A stretch of 64,000 nucleotides of DNA from Sphingomonadales bacterium (GCA_027491235.1 JAIXWO010000022.1:558001-622000), one strand, 5' to 3'. Counted from the first letter of the stretch, positions 17,536 to 27,446 are shown. A program made the numbers and translations. Notes: generated by a model not told the origin, from the sequence alone.

Positions 17536-19335
17536 ATGCCCCAATATACCGCGCCCGTCCGCGATGTTCGTTTCGTGCTGGATCACGTGATCGGACTGGA
17601 CCGATACTCCAACCTGCCCGGGTTTGAGAATGCGACGCCTGACCTGGTGGATGCCATCCTTGAAGAGGGTGGCAAGTTCATGGCTGAAGTACTGTTTCCC
17701 CTGAACAAATCAGGCGATGAGCAGGGCTGCACCCGTCATCCTGACGGCACCGTGACGACACCGGATGGCTTTAAAGAAGCCTATAAGGCCTATGCCGAAG
17801 CAGGGTGGACAACGCTTGGCGCACCCGTGGAATTCGGCGGGCAGGGGCTTCCCCATGTTATCAACATTGCCATGGAAGAATTTCAGGCGACGGCCAATCA
17901 GGCGTTTGCCATGTATCCGGGGCTTGCAGGGGCCGCCGTGTCCGCCATCCTTGTCGCGGGTTCGGAAGAGCAGAAGCAGACCTATGTTCCCAACATCGTT
18001 TCCGGCAAATGGGCGGGTACCATGAACCTGACGGAGCCGCATTGCGGGACCGACCTTGGCATGATCCGCACGCGCGCTGAGCCACAGGCGGACGGAAGCT
18101 ATAAGATCTCTGGCACGAAGATTTTTATTTCCGGCGGAGATCAAGATCTTACGGAGAACATTGTTCATCTCGTGCTCGCCAAGACGCCGGGTGCGCCCGA
18201 CAGCACCAAGGGCATTTCGCTCTTCATCGTGCCGAAGTTCCTCGTGAACAAAGACGGCTCTTTGGGGGACAAGAACGCCGTCAGCTGCGGCTCAATCGAG
18301 CACAAAATGGGCATCCGGGGGAGCGCGACGTGTGTCATGAACTATGACGGCGCGACCGGATATCTGGTTGGCGAAGAGAATAAGGGCCTGGCAGGCATGT
18401 TCGTCATGATGAACATCGCCCGTCTGGGCGTCGGCGTTCAGGGCCTCGCACAGGCCGAGGGTGCGTATCAAAATGCGGTCCAGTACGCGAAGGACCGCCG
18501 TCAGGGCCGGTCACTGACGGGTGTTAAGGATCCGAGTGAAAAGGCGGACACCTTGTTCGTGCATCCCGACATCCGCCGCATGTTGATGGAGGCGAAGGCC
18601 TTTACCGAAGGTATGCGTGCTTTCGCCCTTTGGGGCGGTTTCCAGTCCGATCTGGCACACAATGCGCCGACAGAGGAGGAGCGCCAGACCGCTGACGATC
18701 TGCTCTCACTGCTGATGCCCGTGATCAAGGGTTATGGCACGGACAAGGGCTATGAGGTCTGCACCAACATGCAGCAGGTCTTTGGTGGCCATGGCTATGT
18801 CGAAGAATGGGGCATGAGCCAGCGCGTCCGCGATGCCCGCATTGCCCAGATTTACGAAGGCGCCAACGGCATTCAGGCGCTTGATCTGGTCGGCCGCAAG
18901 CTACCGGCCCATGGCGGGCGTGCCATTCAGACTTTCTTTGCACTGGTCGCCAGCGAATGCGCGTCGGCAAAGGGTAAGCCGGAACTGGAAAAGATCGCAA
19001 CAGCGCTCGAGAGTGCCTTGGGTGATCTTCAGGCGTCCACAATGTGGCTGATGGCCAATGCGATGGCCAATCCAGACAATGCAGGTGCGGGATCCGTTGC
19101 GTACATGCATCTGACAGGTGTCGTCGCGATTGGCCTGATGTGGCTGCGCATGGCGACAGCGGCGCAGGCGGCGCTTGATGCAGGCACGAAAGACAGCGCC
19201 TTTATGAACGCCAAGGTGATTACCGCGCGCTTTTATGCGGAGCGCAGCCTGCCGGAAACAATCTCGTTGCGTCGGAAACTGGAAGCCGGCGCCGAGAGCG
19301 TCATGGCATTGCCCGTTGAAGCGTTTGCGGCATGA
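17536..19335 (+). CDS. Acyl-CoA dehydrogenase, long (about 600-residue) type
   Basis: FAD enzyme oxidising acyl-CoA to enoyl-CoA. At 599 residues it belongs to the longer group that includes the DmdC (methylmercaptopropionyl-CoA dehydrogenase) relatives. Domains in order: extra N-terminal helical segment, N-terminal helical domain, beta domain ([30 protein letters not shown]), and C-terminal helical domain with the [16 protein letters not shown] loop and [17 protein letters not shown] carrying the base region. A C-terminal extension of about 130 residues completes it. Substrate chain length is unknown. Its position behind the MerR gene suggests regulation by that protein. Confidence 0.92.
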   Translation: MPQYTAPVRDVRFVLDHVIGLDRYSNLPGFENATPDLVDAILEEGGKFMAEVLFPLNKSGDEQGCTRHPDGTVTTPDGFKEAYKAYAEAGWTTLGAPVEFGGQGLPHVINIAMEEFQATANQAFAMYPGLAGAAVSAILVAGSEEQKQTYVPNIVSGKWAGTMNLTEPHCGTDLGMIRTRAEPQADGSYKISGTKIFISGGDQDLTENIVHLVLAKTPGAPDSTKGISLFIVPKFLVNKDGSLGDKNAVSCGSIEHKMGIRGSATCVMNYDGATGYLVGEENKGLAGMFVMMNIARLGVGVQGLAQAEGAYQNAVQYAKDRRQGRSLTGVKDPSEKADTLFVHPDIRRMLMEAKAFTEGMRAFALWGGFQSDLAHNAPTEEERQTADDLLSLLMPVIKGYGTDKGYEVCTNMQQVFGGHGYVEEWGMSQRVRDARIAQIYEGANGIQALDLVGRKLPAHGGRAIQTFFALVASECASAKGKPELEKIATALESALGDLQASTMWLMANAMANPDNAGAGSVAYMHLTGVVAIGLMWLRMATAAQAALDAGTKDSAFMNAKVITARFYAERSLPETISLRRKLEAGAESVMALPVEAFAA

Positions 19336-19379
19336 TTTTGAGCGAGGGGTTGTCTGAAGGGCGCCCCTCATTTCTCAAA
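19336..19379. terminator. Bidirectional inverted repeat between convergent genes
   Basis: The arms TTTGAG and GAGGGG on the left (19337-19349) pair with CCCCTC and CTCAAA on the right (up to 19379), leaving a loop of about 14 bases. It lies just past the acyl-CoA dehydrogenase stop and before the convergent protease stop. A long U-run is absent, although an AT-rich stretch with TATATATTATG follows. I infer a shared terminator. Confidence 0.5.
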
Positions 19380-19463
19380 CCCATTAGATTGATAATATAT
19401 ATTATGTAAAATAAAGATCTGTCCAGAAAGCCCCCTCAAACGGTTTTACGGCATTTCCGGTCG

Positions 19464-20057
19464 TTATGGGTTGAGCACGAGCGTGTCGCCTTCGACACGC
19501 CAAACCTTAAGTGTATTGAGGAAATTCATTCCCAGTAGGTTCGTGTCCCCCAGCGTGTCGGACACCAGCACAGGAAAATCCTGCCGCTTGATCGGGCCTA
19601 TACTCAGACGCTGCAGTCGCGCCCGCTGCATCTCTGTGGTGCCATTCGCTGTTTCGACAATGACCGGAAAGCCGGATGTGGAGACATCCACATTTGCGGC
19701 CTTGGCAGCGTCCAACGACATCGACGTTGTGGTTGCACCACTATCGACCATGAAGCGCACTTCATGACCATTGACGGTTGCGGTGACGCTGAAATGGCCG
19801 CTCGGATCTTTTGGAATCCGCAGAGTACCATCTTCTTGAAGCCCGTCGCGAAGACCCATCTCTGTTGCAACGCGATCCCATACGATCTTGAGATCAGATC
19901 TGAAGGTAAACACGACAAACAGTGCTGCGAAGATCAGCGCCCAAGTTAGCGCCATTTTCAACGTTTCTCCCAAGGGGAGACGCCGGGCAAACAAGCTGGA
20001 TGCAACCAGAACGAGCAACAACACCGCATAGATGAGGCTGCCCGTATCGTCGGTCAT
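19464..20057 (-). CDS. Membrane-anchored retropepsin-like aspartic protease (TIGR02281 type)
   Basis: A 197-residue protein with two N-terminal membrane segments (about residues 5-23 and 34-51) and a periplasmic retropepsin-like domain. The active-site loop is FMVDSGATTTSMS near residue 102 (D-S-G), and a typical second half follows with LLGMNFLNTLKVW. These single-domain proteases dimerise. PerP of Caulobacter, which cleaves PodJ, is a known relative of this type; the target here is unknown. The stop codon shares a base with the start region of tatD-like gene upstream in the operon (20057). Confidence 0.82.
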   Translation of the reverse strand: MTDDTGSLIYAVLLLVLVASSLFARRLPLGETLKMALTWALIFAALFVVFTFRSDLKIVWDRVATEMGLRDGLQEDGTLRIPKDPSGHFSVTATVNGHEVRFMVDSGATTTSMSLDAAKAANVDVSTSGFPVIVETANGTTEMQRARLQRLSIGPIKRQDFPVLVSDTLGDTNLLGMNFLNTLKVWRVEGDTLVLNP

Positions 20058-20833
20058 CAGGCGTTAGCCTTTGAAAAGAGAGTGTAGAAGTTATCGGCGG
20101 TTGTCTGGGCCAGATGCTCCACGCTCACGCCGCGCAAATCCGCCAAAAACCGGCCTGTATCCGCCACAAAAGCCGGCTCGCAGCTTTTTCCGCGATGCGG
20201 CACGGGGGCCAGAAACGGGGAATCAGTCTCGATTAACAGGCGGTCTTCCGGAATGCGGGCGGCGGTATCCCGCAGGTCTTGCGCATTCTTGAAAGTCACA
20301 ATGCCTGAAATTGATATAAAAAGTCCTAATTCCAATGCGATATCGGCGAACTCTCCACTCGCAGTGAAGCAATGGATCACGCCGGGAAAGGGCCCCTTCC
20401 CCATTTCCTCGCGCAAGATACGGGCCGTGTCTTCCTCAGCATCGCGGGTGTGGATGATGACAGGTAGGCCAGTTTCACGCGACGCCACCAGATGCGCGCG
20501 AAAGCTTGCCTGTTGCTGTTCACGGTCGCTGTGATCGTAGAAATAGTCGAGACCCGTCTCACCGATCGCGATGACCTTGGGATGGTCGGCCGCTGCCAAC
20601 AACTGGGCCGTATCAACATCGGCGTGACTGTCCGCCTCATGCGGGTGAATGCCCACGGAAGCCCAGATATTCGGCGCTTTCTCAGCCGTGGCGATGATGT
20701 CTGCCCATTCACGCTTGCGCGTTGAGATGTTGAGCATGGCTGACACGCCGGCATCTGCCGCGCGCGCCAAAACGGCGTCCTGATCTTCGACCAGACCCTT
20801 ATAGTTCAGGTGGCAGTGGCTATCGACGAACAT
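20057..20833 (-). CDS. TatD-family metal-dependent DNase/hydrolase
   Basis: A TIM-barrel hydrolase of 258 residues. MFVDSHCHLN gives the first metal-binding H-x-H. GIHPHEAD, AIGETGLDYFY (metal-bridging Glu), VIIHTRDAEEDT, GVIHCFTAS and ETDSPFLAPVPHRGK are in family order. Family members are 3'-5' exonucleases acting in DNA repair or decay. I choose the ATG at 20833, because upstream codons overlap metG and give no family sequence. The stop of metG and this ATG share one base, so translation is coupled. Confidence 0.92.
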   Translation of the reverse strand: MFVDSHCHLNYKGLVEDQDAVLARAADAGVSAMLNISTRKREWADIIATAEKAPNIWASVGIHPHEADSHADVDTAQLLAAADHPKVIAIGETGLDYFYDHSDREQQQASFRAHLVASRETGLPVIIHTRDAEEDTARILREEMGKGPFPGVIHCFTASGEFADIALELGLFISISGIVTFKNAQDLRDTAARIPEDRLLIETDSPFLAPVPHRGKSCEPAFVADTGRFLADLRGVSVEHLAQTTADNFYTLFSKANA

Positions 20834-22398
20834 CAGACGTCTTCTGCAGGCAGTTCCAGCCGCGGGAAAAGCGGCGCAGGGGCTGGCAGGGTAAAGCCAG
20901 ATGCACACAGACGGTCATACCAGTCTGTATCGGCAAAGGCCGCGTATTCGCGGTCACCGGCTGGTATCCCCAACTGATCGAGCATCTTGCCCGTGGACGA
21001 CGGGATGATTGGCTGAACGGCCAGTGTCAGGTCGCGAATGGCCTTCACGAGGGTGCGAAGGACAACGCCCATCCGCGCTGGATCGGTCTTGCGCAGCGCC
21101 CAGGGTGCCTGCGCATCAATATATTGGTTGCAGGCAAAGACAGCGCGCATCCAGGCGTCGAGCCCCTGCGAGAAAGCAAGGGCTGCGAATTCACGCGGCA
21201 CATCATTGGCGCACGCTTCATTCACCAATGAAAGGAGGGCTGTGTCCTCAGCGGAATCTTCACCTTCATTTGGCAAGATGCCATCAAGGTTTTTGAAAAT
21301 AAACGATAATGTCCGCTGCGCGAGGTTGCCATAGCTGTTCGCCAATTCGGCATTGACCCGTGTGACAATGGCATCAGCGCTGTAGCTGCCGTCCTGCCCG
21401 AAGCTCACTTCACGCATCAGGAAATAGCGCAGCGCATCCACGCCGAACAGCTTGGCGAGATCCATCGGATCGACAACATTGCCAAGCGACTTGGACATTT
21501 TCTCCCCGCGGCTCAGCAAAAAGCCATGGCCGAACACCTGCTTGGGCAAAGGCAGCTTGGCGGACATGAGGAAGGCTGGCCAGTAAACGGTATGAAAGCG
21601 GACGATATCCTTGCCGATGATGTGGATATCCGCAGGCCAGAAGCGCGCGAAATCGCCGTCCTTGTCCGGATAGCCGACGCCAGTCATATAAGTCGTCAGT
21701 GCATCGACCCACACATACATGACATGGCCGGGGGAGCCCGGAACCTGCACGCCCCAATCAAAGCTGGTGCGCGATACGCTGAGATCTTTCAGGCCACCTT
21801 CAACGAAGCGCAGCACCTCATTCCGGCGGCTGTCCGGGCGGATAAAGTCCGGATTGTCGCGGTAGAGCGCGAGCAAATCGTCCTGATATTTGGACAGGCG
21901 GAAGAACCAAGTCTCCTCCTTGGTCCATTCAACAGGCGTGCCCTGCGGCGAGAGCTTTTCGCCCCCTTCCCCCTCGATCAACTCACTTTCATCGTAAAAG
22001 GCTTCATCGCGGACGGAATACCAGCCTTCATACCGGTCAAGGTAGAGATCATCATTGGCCGCCATTGCTTCCCACAGGGCTTGGCTGGCGCGCTTATGAT
22101 CGGGCTCGGTCGTCCGGCAAAAACGATCATAGGAAATATGCAGAGTGTTGCACATTTCTCTGAAATACAACGACATTTCGTCTGCAAACTCGAGCGTATC
22201 ACGCCCGAGAGCGCGCGCGGTCTGCACCATTTTCAGGCCATGTTCGTCGGTGCCGGTGATGAGCCGAACGTCCCGGCCCATCAGCCGCTGGAAACGGGCA
22301 ATCGCATCGGTGGCGATGGCTTCATAGGCATGGCCGATGTGTGGACGGCCATTGGGGTAAGCAATGGCGGTGGTGATATAAAAGGGTGTGCCTGACAT
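20833..22398 (-). CDS. metG: Methionyl-tRNA synthetase
   Basis: Charges tRNA-Met. At 521 residues it is the short form without the C-terminal dimerising domain. The class I HIGH motif is in PNGRPHIGHAYEAI near residue 19, TGTDEHGLKM is present, and the KMSKS loop is GEKMSKSLGNVVDP near residue 305. The region around residue 125-160 lacks an obvious Cys4 zinc knuckle, as in the MetG2 type. It lies 3 bases downstream of holB and is coupled to the TatD gene. Confidence 0.96.
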   Translation of the reverse strand: MSGTPFYITTAIAYPNGRPHIGHAYEAIATDAIARFQRLMGRDVRLITGTDEHGLKMVQTARALGRDTLEFADEMSLYFREMCNTLHISYDRFCRTTEPDHKRASQALWEAMAANDDLYLDRYEGWYSVRDEAFYDESELIEGEGGEKLSPQGTPVEWTKEETWFFRLSKYQDDLLALYRDNPDFIRPDSRRNEVLRFVEGGLKDLSVSRTSFDWGVQVPGSPGHVMYVWVDALTTYMTGVGYPDKDGDFARFWPADIHIIGKDIVRFHTVYWPAFLMSAKLPLPKQVFGHGFLLSRGEKMSKSLGNVVDPMDLAKLFGVDALRYFLMREVSFGQDGSYSADAIVTRVNAELANSYGNLAQRTLSFIFKNLDGILPNEGEDSAEDTALLSLVNEACANDVPREFAALAFSQGLDAWMRAVFACNQYIDAQAPWALRKTDPARMGVVLRTLVKAIRDLTLAVQPIIPSSTGKMLDQLGIPAGDREYAAFADTDWYDRLCASGFTLPAPAPLFPRLELPAEDV

Positions 22399-22401
22399 GC
22401 C

Positions 22402-23427
22402 TCAGGCTTTAGCGGATGATCCCGCCGGGGCAAGCGCTGCGACGTGCCCAGCCATCGAGAAAACAACCTGCTGCACGTCCAGCGACCCTGCAACCGCATG
22501 CGCGGCAAGGCTGCGGGTTGCTTCCCACTGCTTTAGCGCGAGGCCTAAGGCGTCGCCTGAGCGCTGGCGGGCGGCAGCGGCCAAAAAGGCCGGTGCCCTC
22601 TGAAGGAAGACTTCGTAGCGGGCCTGCGCGGCCTTCCCCGACAATTGCTGGCTGAGCGTGAGACGTCGTGCATTGTCGGGATCACCAAAGGTGATGAGGT
22701 CTCTCAGCGCTGCGTCGATGCCGGCGATATCGAGGCCAGCATAGTGCATTGCCCGGCCCGGAGAGCCGTCTCCTGCCTCAACAAGCGCCGCGATTTCGGT
22801 TGGATCTGCGTCTGGCAGTTGGGCACGCAAGACTGACGTCATGGCGGCACTGTCGAGCGGAGCAAAGCGCAGCACCCGACAGCGGGAGCGGATGGTGGGC
22901 AGCAAACGCCCGGGACTGTGAGAGACGAGAAGGAAGATGGTGCCCTGTGGTGGTTCTTCCAGCCGCTTCAGCAAGGCATTTGCGGAAGAGACTTCAAAGG
23001 TTTCGGCTTCATCGATCACGATCACGCGGCGCGATGACATGGACGGAACGGTTGCAAACAACGGATTAAGCGCGCGGACCTGCGCCACCTTGATGCTCCG
23101 TGCCCGCTCTTCCCCCTCGGGCCAGTCGAGCCGGGGTTTGGCCGCAACCTTGTCGTCCTTGGGCAGCCGGTCGATCAGGGCAAAATCCGGATGGCTCCAG
23201 GCGTCGAGCAGCTTTGCCGCGGGGTGCTGAAACGGCACATCAATGCCGGGTGTGGCCGGATCGAGGCCCATGCCTTCAGCGAGCATCCGCCTTGCGAATT
23301 GCATGGCGGTCGAAAACTTGCCGACACCTTGAGGCCCAGTCAGAAGCCAAGCGTGATGGAGGCGATCTCCATGGAGCGCGGCGCGAAAGGCCGCGATGGT
23401 GGCGTCATGGCCAAGGATGCTGCTCAA
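22402..23427 (-). CDS. holB: DNA polymerase III delta prime subunit
   Basis: Clamp-loader subunit of 341 residues. The N-terminal AAA+ fold has HAWLLTGPQGVGKFSTAM (modified P-loop), VIVIDEAETFEVSSANALLKRLEEPP with the sensor and Walker B-like region, and SHSPGRLLPTIRSRCRVLRF with the SRC motif. A helical collar domain follows. The start overlaps the tmk stop by 4 bases, an arrangement (tmk-holB-metG-tatD) common in proteobacteria. Confidence 0.93.
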   Translation of the reverse strand: MSSILGHDATIAAFRAALHGDRLHHAWLLTGPQGVGKFSTAMQFARRMLAEGMGLDPATPGIDVPFQHPAAKLLDAWSHPDFALIDRLPKDDKVAAKPRLDWPEGEERARSIKVAQVRALNPLFATVPSMSSRRVIVIDEAETFEVSSANALLKRLEEPPQGTIFLLVSHSPGRLLPTIRSRCRVLRFAPLDSAAMTSVLRAQLPDADPTEIAALVEAGDGSPGRAMHYAGLDIAGIDAALRDLITFGDPDNARRLTLSQQLSGKAAQARYEVFLQRAPAFLAAAARQRSGDALGLALKQWEATRSLAAHAVAGSLDVQQVVFSMAGHVAALAPAGSSAKA

Positions 23428-24044
23428 AACAGGTCCGCCAATGCGCCAAGGATACGTGCCGTTACAGCCTCGGGGCTCCCATTGGCGTCAATCAGACGAA
23501 AGCGCTCTGGCTCCAATGCGGCCAGATCGCGAAAGCGGGCGGCGACACGGTTGTAATAGTCTGCGCCCTTTGCGCCCATCCGGTCGGTTTCAGCAGAGCG
23601 GGCCGCGGCGCGACGGGCACCTTCTTCCACTGGCAGATCAAGAACGATGGTCCGGTCCGGCAAGAGGCCGCCGGAACCAACGCGGTGCAGATCGAGAATG
23701 TCGGCGTCGGATATGCCGCCGGCGCCGCCCTGATAGGCCCGCGTGGAATCAACAAATCGGTCACAGAGGACCCACTTGCCTGCGGTGACCGACGGGCGGA
23801 TCAACTTTGCAACATGGTCGGCGCGCGCGGCGGCAAAGAGCAGCGCCTCTGTGGCGTCATTCCATCTGTCTTGCCCACCGGACATCAACAGGCCGCGAAT
23901 GGCCTCTGCGCCCTCAGTCCCGCCCGGCTCGCGCGTCGTGACAACCTCGATACCACGCTCGCTCAGCGCTTCGGCCAGACGGCGGATCTGGGTGGATTTA
24001 CCCACCCCTTCCCCGCCTTCCAGCGTGATGAAGCGCCCTGCCAA
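23424..24044 (-). CDS. tmk: Thymidylate kinase
   Basis: Phosphorylates dTMP to dTDP in the cytosol. The 206-residue product has the P-loop GGEGVGKSTQ near residue 9, the DR motif in LCDRFVDSTRAYQGG, and the TTREPGGT substrate loop, all intact. It follows the D,D-carboxypeptidase by 2 bases and overlaps holB, so it sits in the middle of the minus-strand operon. Confidence 0.96.
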   Translation of the reverse strand: MAGRFITLEGGEGVGKSTQIRRLAEALSERGIEVVTTREPGGTEGAEAIRGLLMSGGQDRWNDATEALLFAAARADHVAKLIRPSVTAGKWVLCDRFVDSTRAYQGGAGGISDADILDLHRVGSGGLLPDRTIVLDLPVEEGARRAAARSAETDRMGAKGADYYNRVAARFRDLAALEPERFRLIDANGSPEAVTARILGALADLF

Positions 24045-24046
24045 GA

Positions 24047-25219
24047 TCAGAGACCGAAGAAGGACAGGATGCCGAGCCAGATGCGGCGGAAGAACCCAGC
24101 CTCTTCCACGTCCGCTCCGGCGACGAGCGGCACGATGGCCGGCGGTGTGTTGGCGGTGGTGACGACGAGGTCGGCGATATGGTCCCCGGCCTTGATCGGG
24201 GCCGGGATTGGCCCTGCATAGCGCACCTTCATCGTCATTGCCGGCTTGCCGCTGCCGGCAGGCACAGAGATCGTGATATTCTGAGGGGCGACGAGAGTGA
24301 CTTCGGACTCGCTGCCGTTGGCAACTTCAGCCTTGTCGACCGTGGCGCCTTTGGCGAAGAGTGGCTGCGTCGACCACGCCTTATAGCCCCAATCCATGAG
24401 CTTCACGGATTCCGCGATGCGTCCGTTAAAGCTGTCCAGACCGGCCACAACCATCACAAGACGGCGCCCATTTTGTTCCGCTGAACCCGTAAAGCCATAG
24501 CCTGCTTCTGCGGTGTGGCCTGTCTTCAGTCCATCCGCACCGGGGACGCGCCCAAGAATGGGGTTTCGGTTGGCCTGAACGATGTTCTCACCCTTGCCCA
24601 TTGTTTTGCCCCAGCTGAATTCCTTCTGCTGGTAGAACTTGCGGTAAAGGTCCGGATAATCGCGGATTGTCGAGACAGCGAGCTTGGCAAGATCCTTGGC
24701 TGTCACCTGCGTCCGGCCTTCATCCGGCCAACCATTTGAGGTCCCGAAGGTGCTGTTCGTCATGCCCAGCTTCTTGGCTTCGGCGTTCATGCGCGCAACA
24801 AAGGCTTCTTCGGTGCCTGATATGCCCTCGGCCAGAACAACGCAGGCGTCATTGCCCGACAGTGTTACGATCCCGTGGAGGAGGTTCTCAACACTCACCT
24901 GTTCACCCGGCGAGAGGAACATAGTGGAGCCAGCCGCTGGCCCGTGCCATTTGGCCCAGGTCTCGGGCTTCACAGTGATCATTTGGTCGAGCTTGAGCTC
25001 ACCTTTTTTGATCATGTCGAACACGACGTGCGTCGTCATCATCTTTGCCATGGAGGCAGGCGGCATCTTCCGGTCTGCGTCCTTGGCATAAAGAACGGCG
25101 CCCGATGAGAGATCGATCAGATAGGCAACAGGTGCAGTCGTCTCAAAAGGCGGTGCGGCCGCAAAGACCGGCAACGCCGTCGCCGACAGGAGGGCAACGG
25201 CGTAAATGGCTGGTTTCAT
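24047..25219 (-). CDS. D-alanyl-D-alanine carboxypeptidase (PBP5/6 type)
   Basis: Periplasmic enzyme trimming the last D-Ala from peptidoglycan stem peptides. The 390-residue protein has a signal peptide ending near VFAA-APPF (about residue 21). The S-x-x-K motif is in PPASMAKMMT near residue 58, S-x-N is in TLSGNDACV, and K-T-G is in GLKTGHTAEAG. A C-terminal beta domain and an amphipathic tail (FFRRIWLGILSFFGL) for membrane anchoring complete the type. It is the upstream neighbour of tmk and lies 22 bases from the SPOR-domain gene. Confidence 0.94.
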   Translation of the reverse strand: MKPAIYAVALLSATALPVFAAAPPFETTAPVAYLIDLSSGAVLYAKDADRKMPPASMAKMMTTHVVFDMIKKGELKLDQMITVKPETWAKWHGPAAGSTMFLSPGEQVSVENLLHGIVTLSGNDACVVLAEGISGTEEAFVARMNAEAKKLGMTNSTFGTSNGWPDEGRTQVTAKDLAKLAVSTIRDYPDLYRKFYQQKEFSWGKTMGKGENIVQANRNPILGRVPGADGLKTGHTAEAGYGFTGSAEQNGRRLVMVVAGLDSFNGRIAESVKLMDWGYKAWSTQPLFAKGATVDKAEVANGSESEVTLVAPQNITISVPAGSGKPAMTMKVRYAGPIPAPIKAGDHIADLVVTTANTPPAIVPLVAGADVEEAGFFRRIWLGILSFFGL

Positions 25220-25241
25220 GAACTAATCCCGAAATTGCGAC

Positions 25242-26294
25242 TCAGCGCGTGATTCGAGCGTCTCGATACCCTTTTGCAGCCAGAGGTCCAAGCGCGGCGC
25301 GCGCAGCGGCTTCGCTTGGATAGGGGCCCTTACGGACGCGGAACAGATTTCCAGCCGGTTGGACGCCGCCGCCAATCTGTTTGGCCACCTGCTGCGCCTT
25401 CCAGCGGGAGGAGAGCGCCGCCACCTGCACATAATAGCCTCCAGCGACATATGCGGGCTGTGGCGCGGCTAGAGGACGCTGCCATCGCGGTGCGGGTGGT
25501 GTTGCGGCGCGACGCTGCCCGGCCTGCTCCACCACAAATCCATCATCGGCAGGCTCGGCTTGTGGTCCACTTGCATCTTGATCATCGGTAACAACCCAAT
25601 GTGTTCCTGTATCCGTGCGCGGCCCTGCGCCGATGGGGGCTTTAGCTACCGGAGGTTTTGGACGCGGCTTTGGCGCGGGCTGCACTTCAGTTGCAGCGCG
25701 GCTGGCCGTTTTAACTGCCGCCTGCGCGCCTGCCTTTTTGCGCAAAACAACCAGCAGCGCTTCCGGCGTGTCCATCCGGTCCCCTGCCACCTGTCCCATG
25801 CGGAGCGCCGCCTTTTCCTGATCCGTCGGATTGGCCGCCCGCACACGCAGCGGCGCTTGCCCAACGGGATCAAGCAGAAGCTGGCGCGCAGCCCCTGCCG
25901 ACAATTCAGCCAGCGCGCCCGCCCGGCCAAGTGCGGGTCGTGCCGAGACGCGGGCCACGATGGTGCGGCCCGTATCTAGCCGTGTGATTTCGACATAGCT
26001 GGGCACAGGAAGGGAAGGATGGGCGATCCAGACGCCAGACGGGCCAAGCGTTGCCCCCTCCCCGACGGCGCTATCCGCGCCCGGCCAGATAACCGGTCCG
26101 ACCTCATCATACATTTTGGCTTCTTGGGAGAGGACTTCGGGGTCTTTTGCGATGGGCTGTTGCGGCAAAGCGCGTTCACCGCTGACATCTGGCCATTCCG
26201 GCCGAGCTTGCGCGACACCCCATAGGGCACAGCCCGCCAACAGCGATGCCGCTGCCTTAAATGATTTAGTCCGGAACCCCAGTCGCAACCGCAT
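25242..26294 (-). CDS. RlpA-like SPOR-domain protein with degenerate barrel motif
   Basis: A 350-residue exported protein with a signal peptide (hydrophobic residues about 13-28, ending AQA). Residues 95-165 resemble the RlpA double-psi beta-barrel (WIAHPSLPVPSYVEITRLDT, GRTIVARV). The usual NDRGPF stretch with its catalytic Asp reads SARPALG here, so lytic activity may be lost. A Pro/Lys/Ala-rich linker spans about 195-275. The C-terminal SPOR domain (YYVQVAALSSRWKAQQVAKQ to the end) would bind denuded glycan at the septum. It overlaps the transglycosylase gene by 29 bases, suggesting joint work in cell separation. Confidence 0.8.
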   Translation of the reverse strand: MRLRLGFRTKSFKAAASLLAGCALWGVAQARPEWPDVSGERALPQQPIAKDPEVLSQEAKMYDEVGPVIWPGADSAVGEGATLGPSGVWIAHPSLPVPSYVEITRLDTGRTIVARVSARPALGRAGALAELSAGAARQLLLDPVGQAPLRVRAANPTDQEKAALRMGQVAGDRMDTPEALLVVLRKKAGAQAAVKTASRAATEVQPAPKPRPKPPVAKAPIGAGPRTDTGTHWVVTDDQDASGPQAEPADDGFVVEQAGQRRAATPPAPRWQRPLAAPQPAYVAGGYYVQVAALSSRWKAQQVAKQIGGGVQPAGNLFRVRKGPYPSEAAARAALGPLAAKGYRDARITR

Positions 26295-27351
26295 CGGCCA
26301 ACAACCCCACAGAAAGAGCGTAAAAGTTTGAGCAGTTATAATCGAGGATGACCCGGTAATTTCCGGTTAACAGCCAAGCAGGCGTGTTTGGTCCATCTGG
26401 CTGGAACAGGGTGACCATCTCTGTATCCCGCAAGGTTCCGCGCTGCGGCTGCACGCCAAGCGCCCGCCATTCGGCCACCGTCCGCCACTGGCTATGACGC
26501 GCAAATACCCTTTCACACCGGGGTGAAACGGTGCGCGCGGCAAAGCGGGGTGTCTCGATGCTACCCGATATCGACGCGGGCACACCCCAAGGGACACCGC
26601 GCCGCCAGCCGGCATTGACGAAATAATTGGCAATGGAGGCGAGCGCATCTGGCTCACTCGACCAGATATCCGCGCGGCCATCCCCATCACCGTCGCGGGC
26701 GACACGCAGATACATGGACGGCAAAAACTGCGGATAGCCCGTGGCACCGGCCCAGCTGCCCTTCAGCTTGGACCGCGGATAGCCCCGATCCATCATCTTG
26801 AGCGTGGCGATAAACTCTGCGGTAAAGAGCTCCCGACGGCGCCCTTCATAGGCCAATGTGGCAAGGGAATTGAGGAGGTCAAAGTTCCCGGTGAAAGATC
26901 CGTAGTTCGTTTCATGGCCGTAAATGGCCATCATGATCTCTTCAGGGACGCCGGTTTCCGTCTCCACTCGTGCCAGCAGCGGTCGGAGTGCAAGATAACG
27001 GGAACGACCCCGCTCAATCCGCGATGTGTCGACATGGCGCGCGCGATAGGGCGCAAAGCGGGGAATGGCCGTCCCCGGTGCGCCGCCCGGTTGGGCGCGG
27101 TCCAGTTCCACAACACGTGGCAGGAACGTCAAATCGGGGATGACCTGATCCAGTGTCCGTGCAGACACCCCCTCGCCCGCAGCCCGCGCGCGCAACTGGT
27201 CGGTAAAAGCACGAAAGCCAGATTGCGCGGTTGCAGCGCCCGTTGAGGGCATCTGGGCGAAGGACAGACTGTCCGCACCGGTATCCGGCACCGAGGCCGA
27301 TACCGCCAGCACAGCGGCAAATCCAAACACTCGAGAAGTCGCGCCCCACAT
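26266..27351 (-). CDS. Lytic murein transglycosylase (MltB-like, SLT_2)
   Basis: Cleaves the glycan backbone of peptidoglycan to 1,6-anhydromuropeptides. The 361-residue protein has an N-terminal signal segment (GFAAVLAVSASVPD). The catalytic Glu is in IYGHETNYGSFTGNFD near residue 145, followed by WAGATGYPQFLPSMYLRVA with DGDGDGRADIW. It has a C-terminal peptidoglycan-binding-like tail starting near QPQRG. I take the ATG at 27351. It is first in the operon and faces away from tRNA-Ser. Its end overlaps the SPOR gene. Confidence 0.92.
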   Translation of the reverse strand: MWGATSRVFGFAAVLAVSASVPDTGADSLSFAQMPSTGAATAQSGFRAFTDQLRARAAGEGVSARTLDQVIPDLTFLPRVVELDRAQPGGAPGTAIPRFAPYRARHVDTSRIERGRSRYLALRPLLARVETETGVPEEIMMAIYGHETNYGSFTGNFDLLNSLATLAYEGRRRELFTAEFIATLKMMDRGYPRSKLKGSWAGATGYPQFLPSMYLRVARDGDGDGRADIWSSEPDALASIANYFVNAGWRRGVPWGVPASISGSIETPRFAARTVSPRCERVFARHSQWRTVAEWRALGVQPQRGTLRDTEMVTLFQPDGPNTPAWLLTGNYRVILDYNCSNFYALSVGLLADAVATGVPD

Positions 27352-27360
27352 CGCGTCAAA

Positions 27361-27426
27361 TTGGCAGAATTGAACGCTCCTGCCAACCCGCCCCGTCGTG
27401 CCTCTTGCACGTCAGGCCGACCTGAC
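27361..27426. promoter_or_regulatory. Two short inverted repeats upstream of transglycosylase and tRNA-Ser
   Basis: TTGGCAG at 27361-27367 pairs with CTGCCAA at 27380-27386 (12-base spacer). GTCAGG at 27411-27416 pairs with CCTGAC at 27421-27426. Both lie in the 95-base gap between the divergent transglycosylase and tRNA-Ser genes. Either could bind a regulator or be chance; nothing else in the gap points to a function. Confidence 0.3.
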
Positions 27427-27446
27427 GCTAAAGGCCCCTCCAGCGC

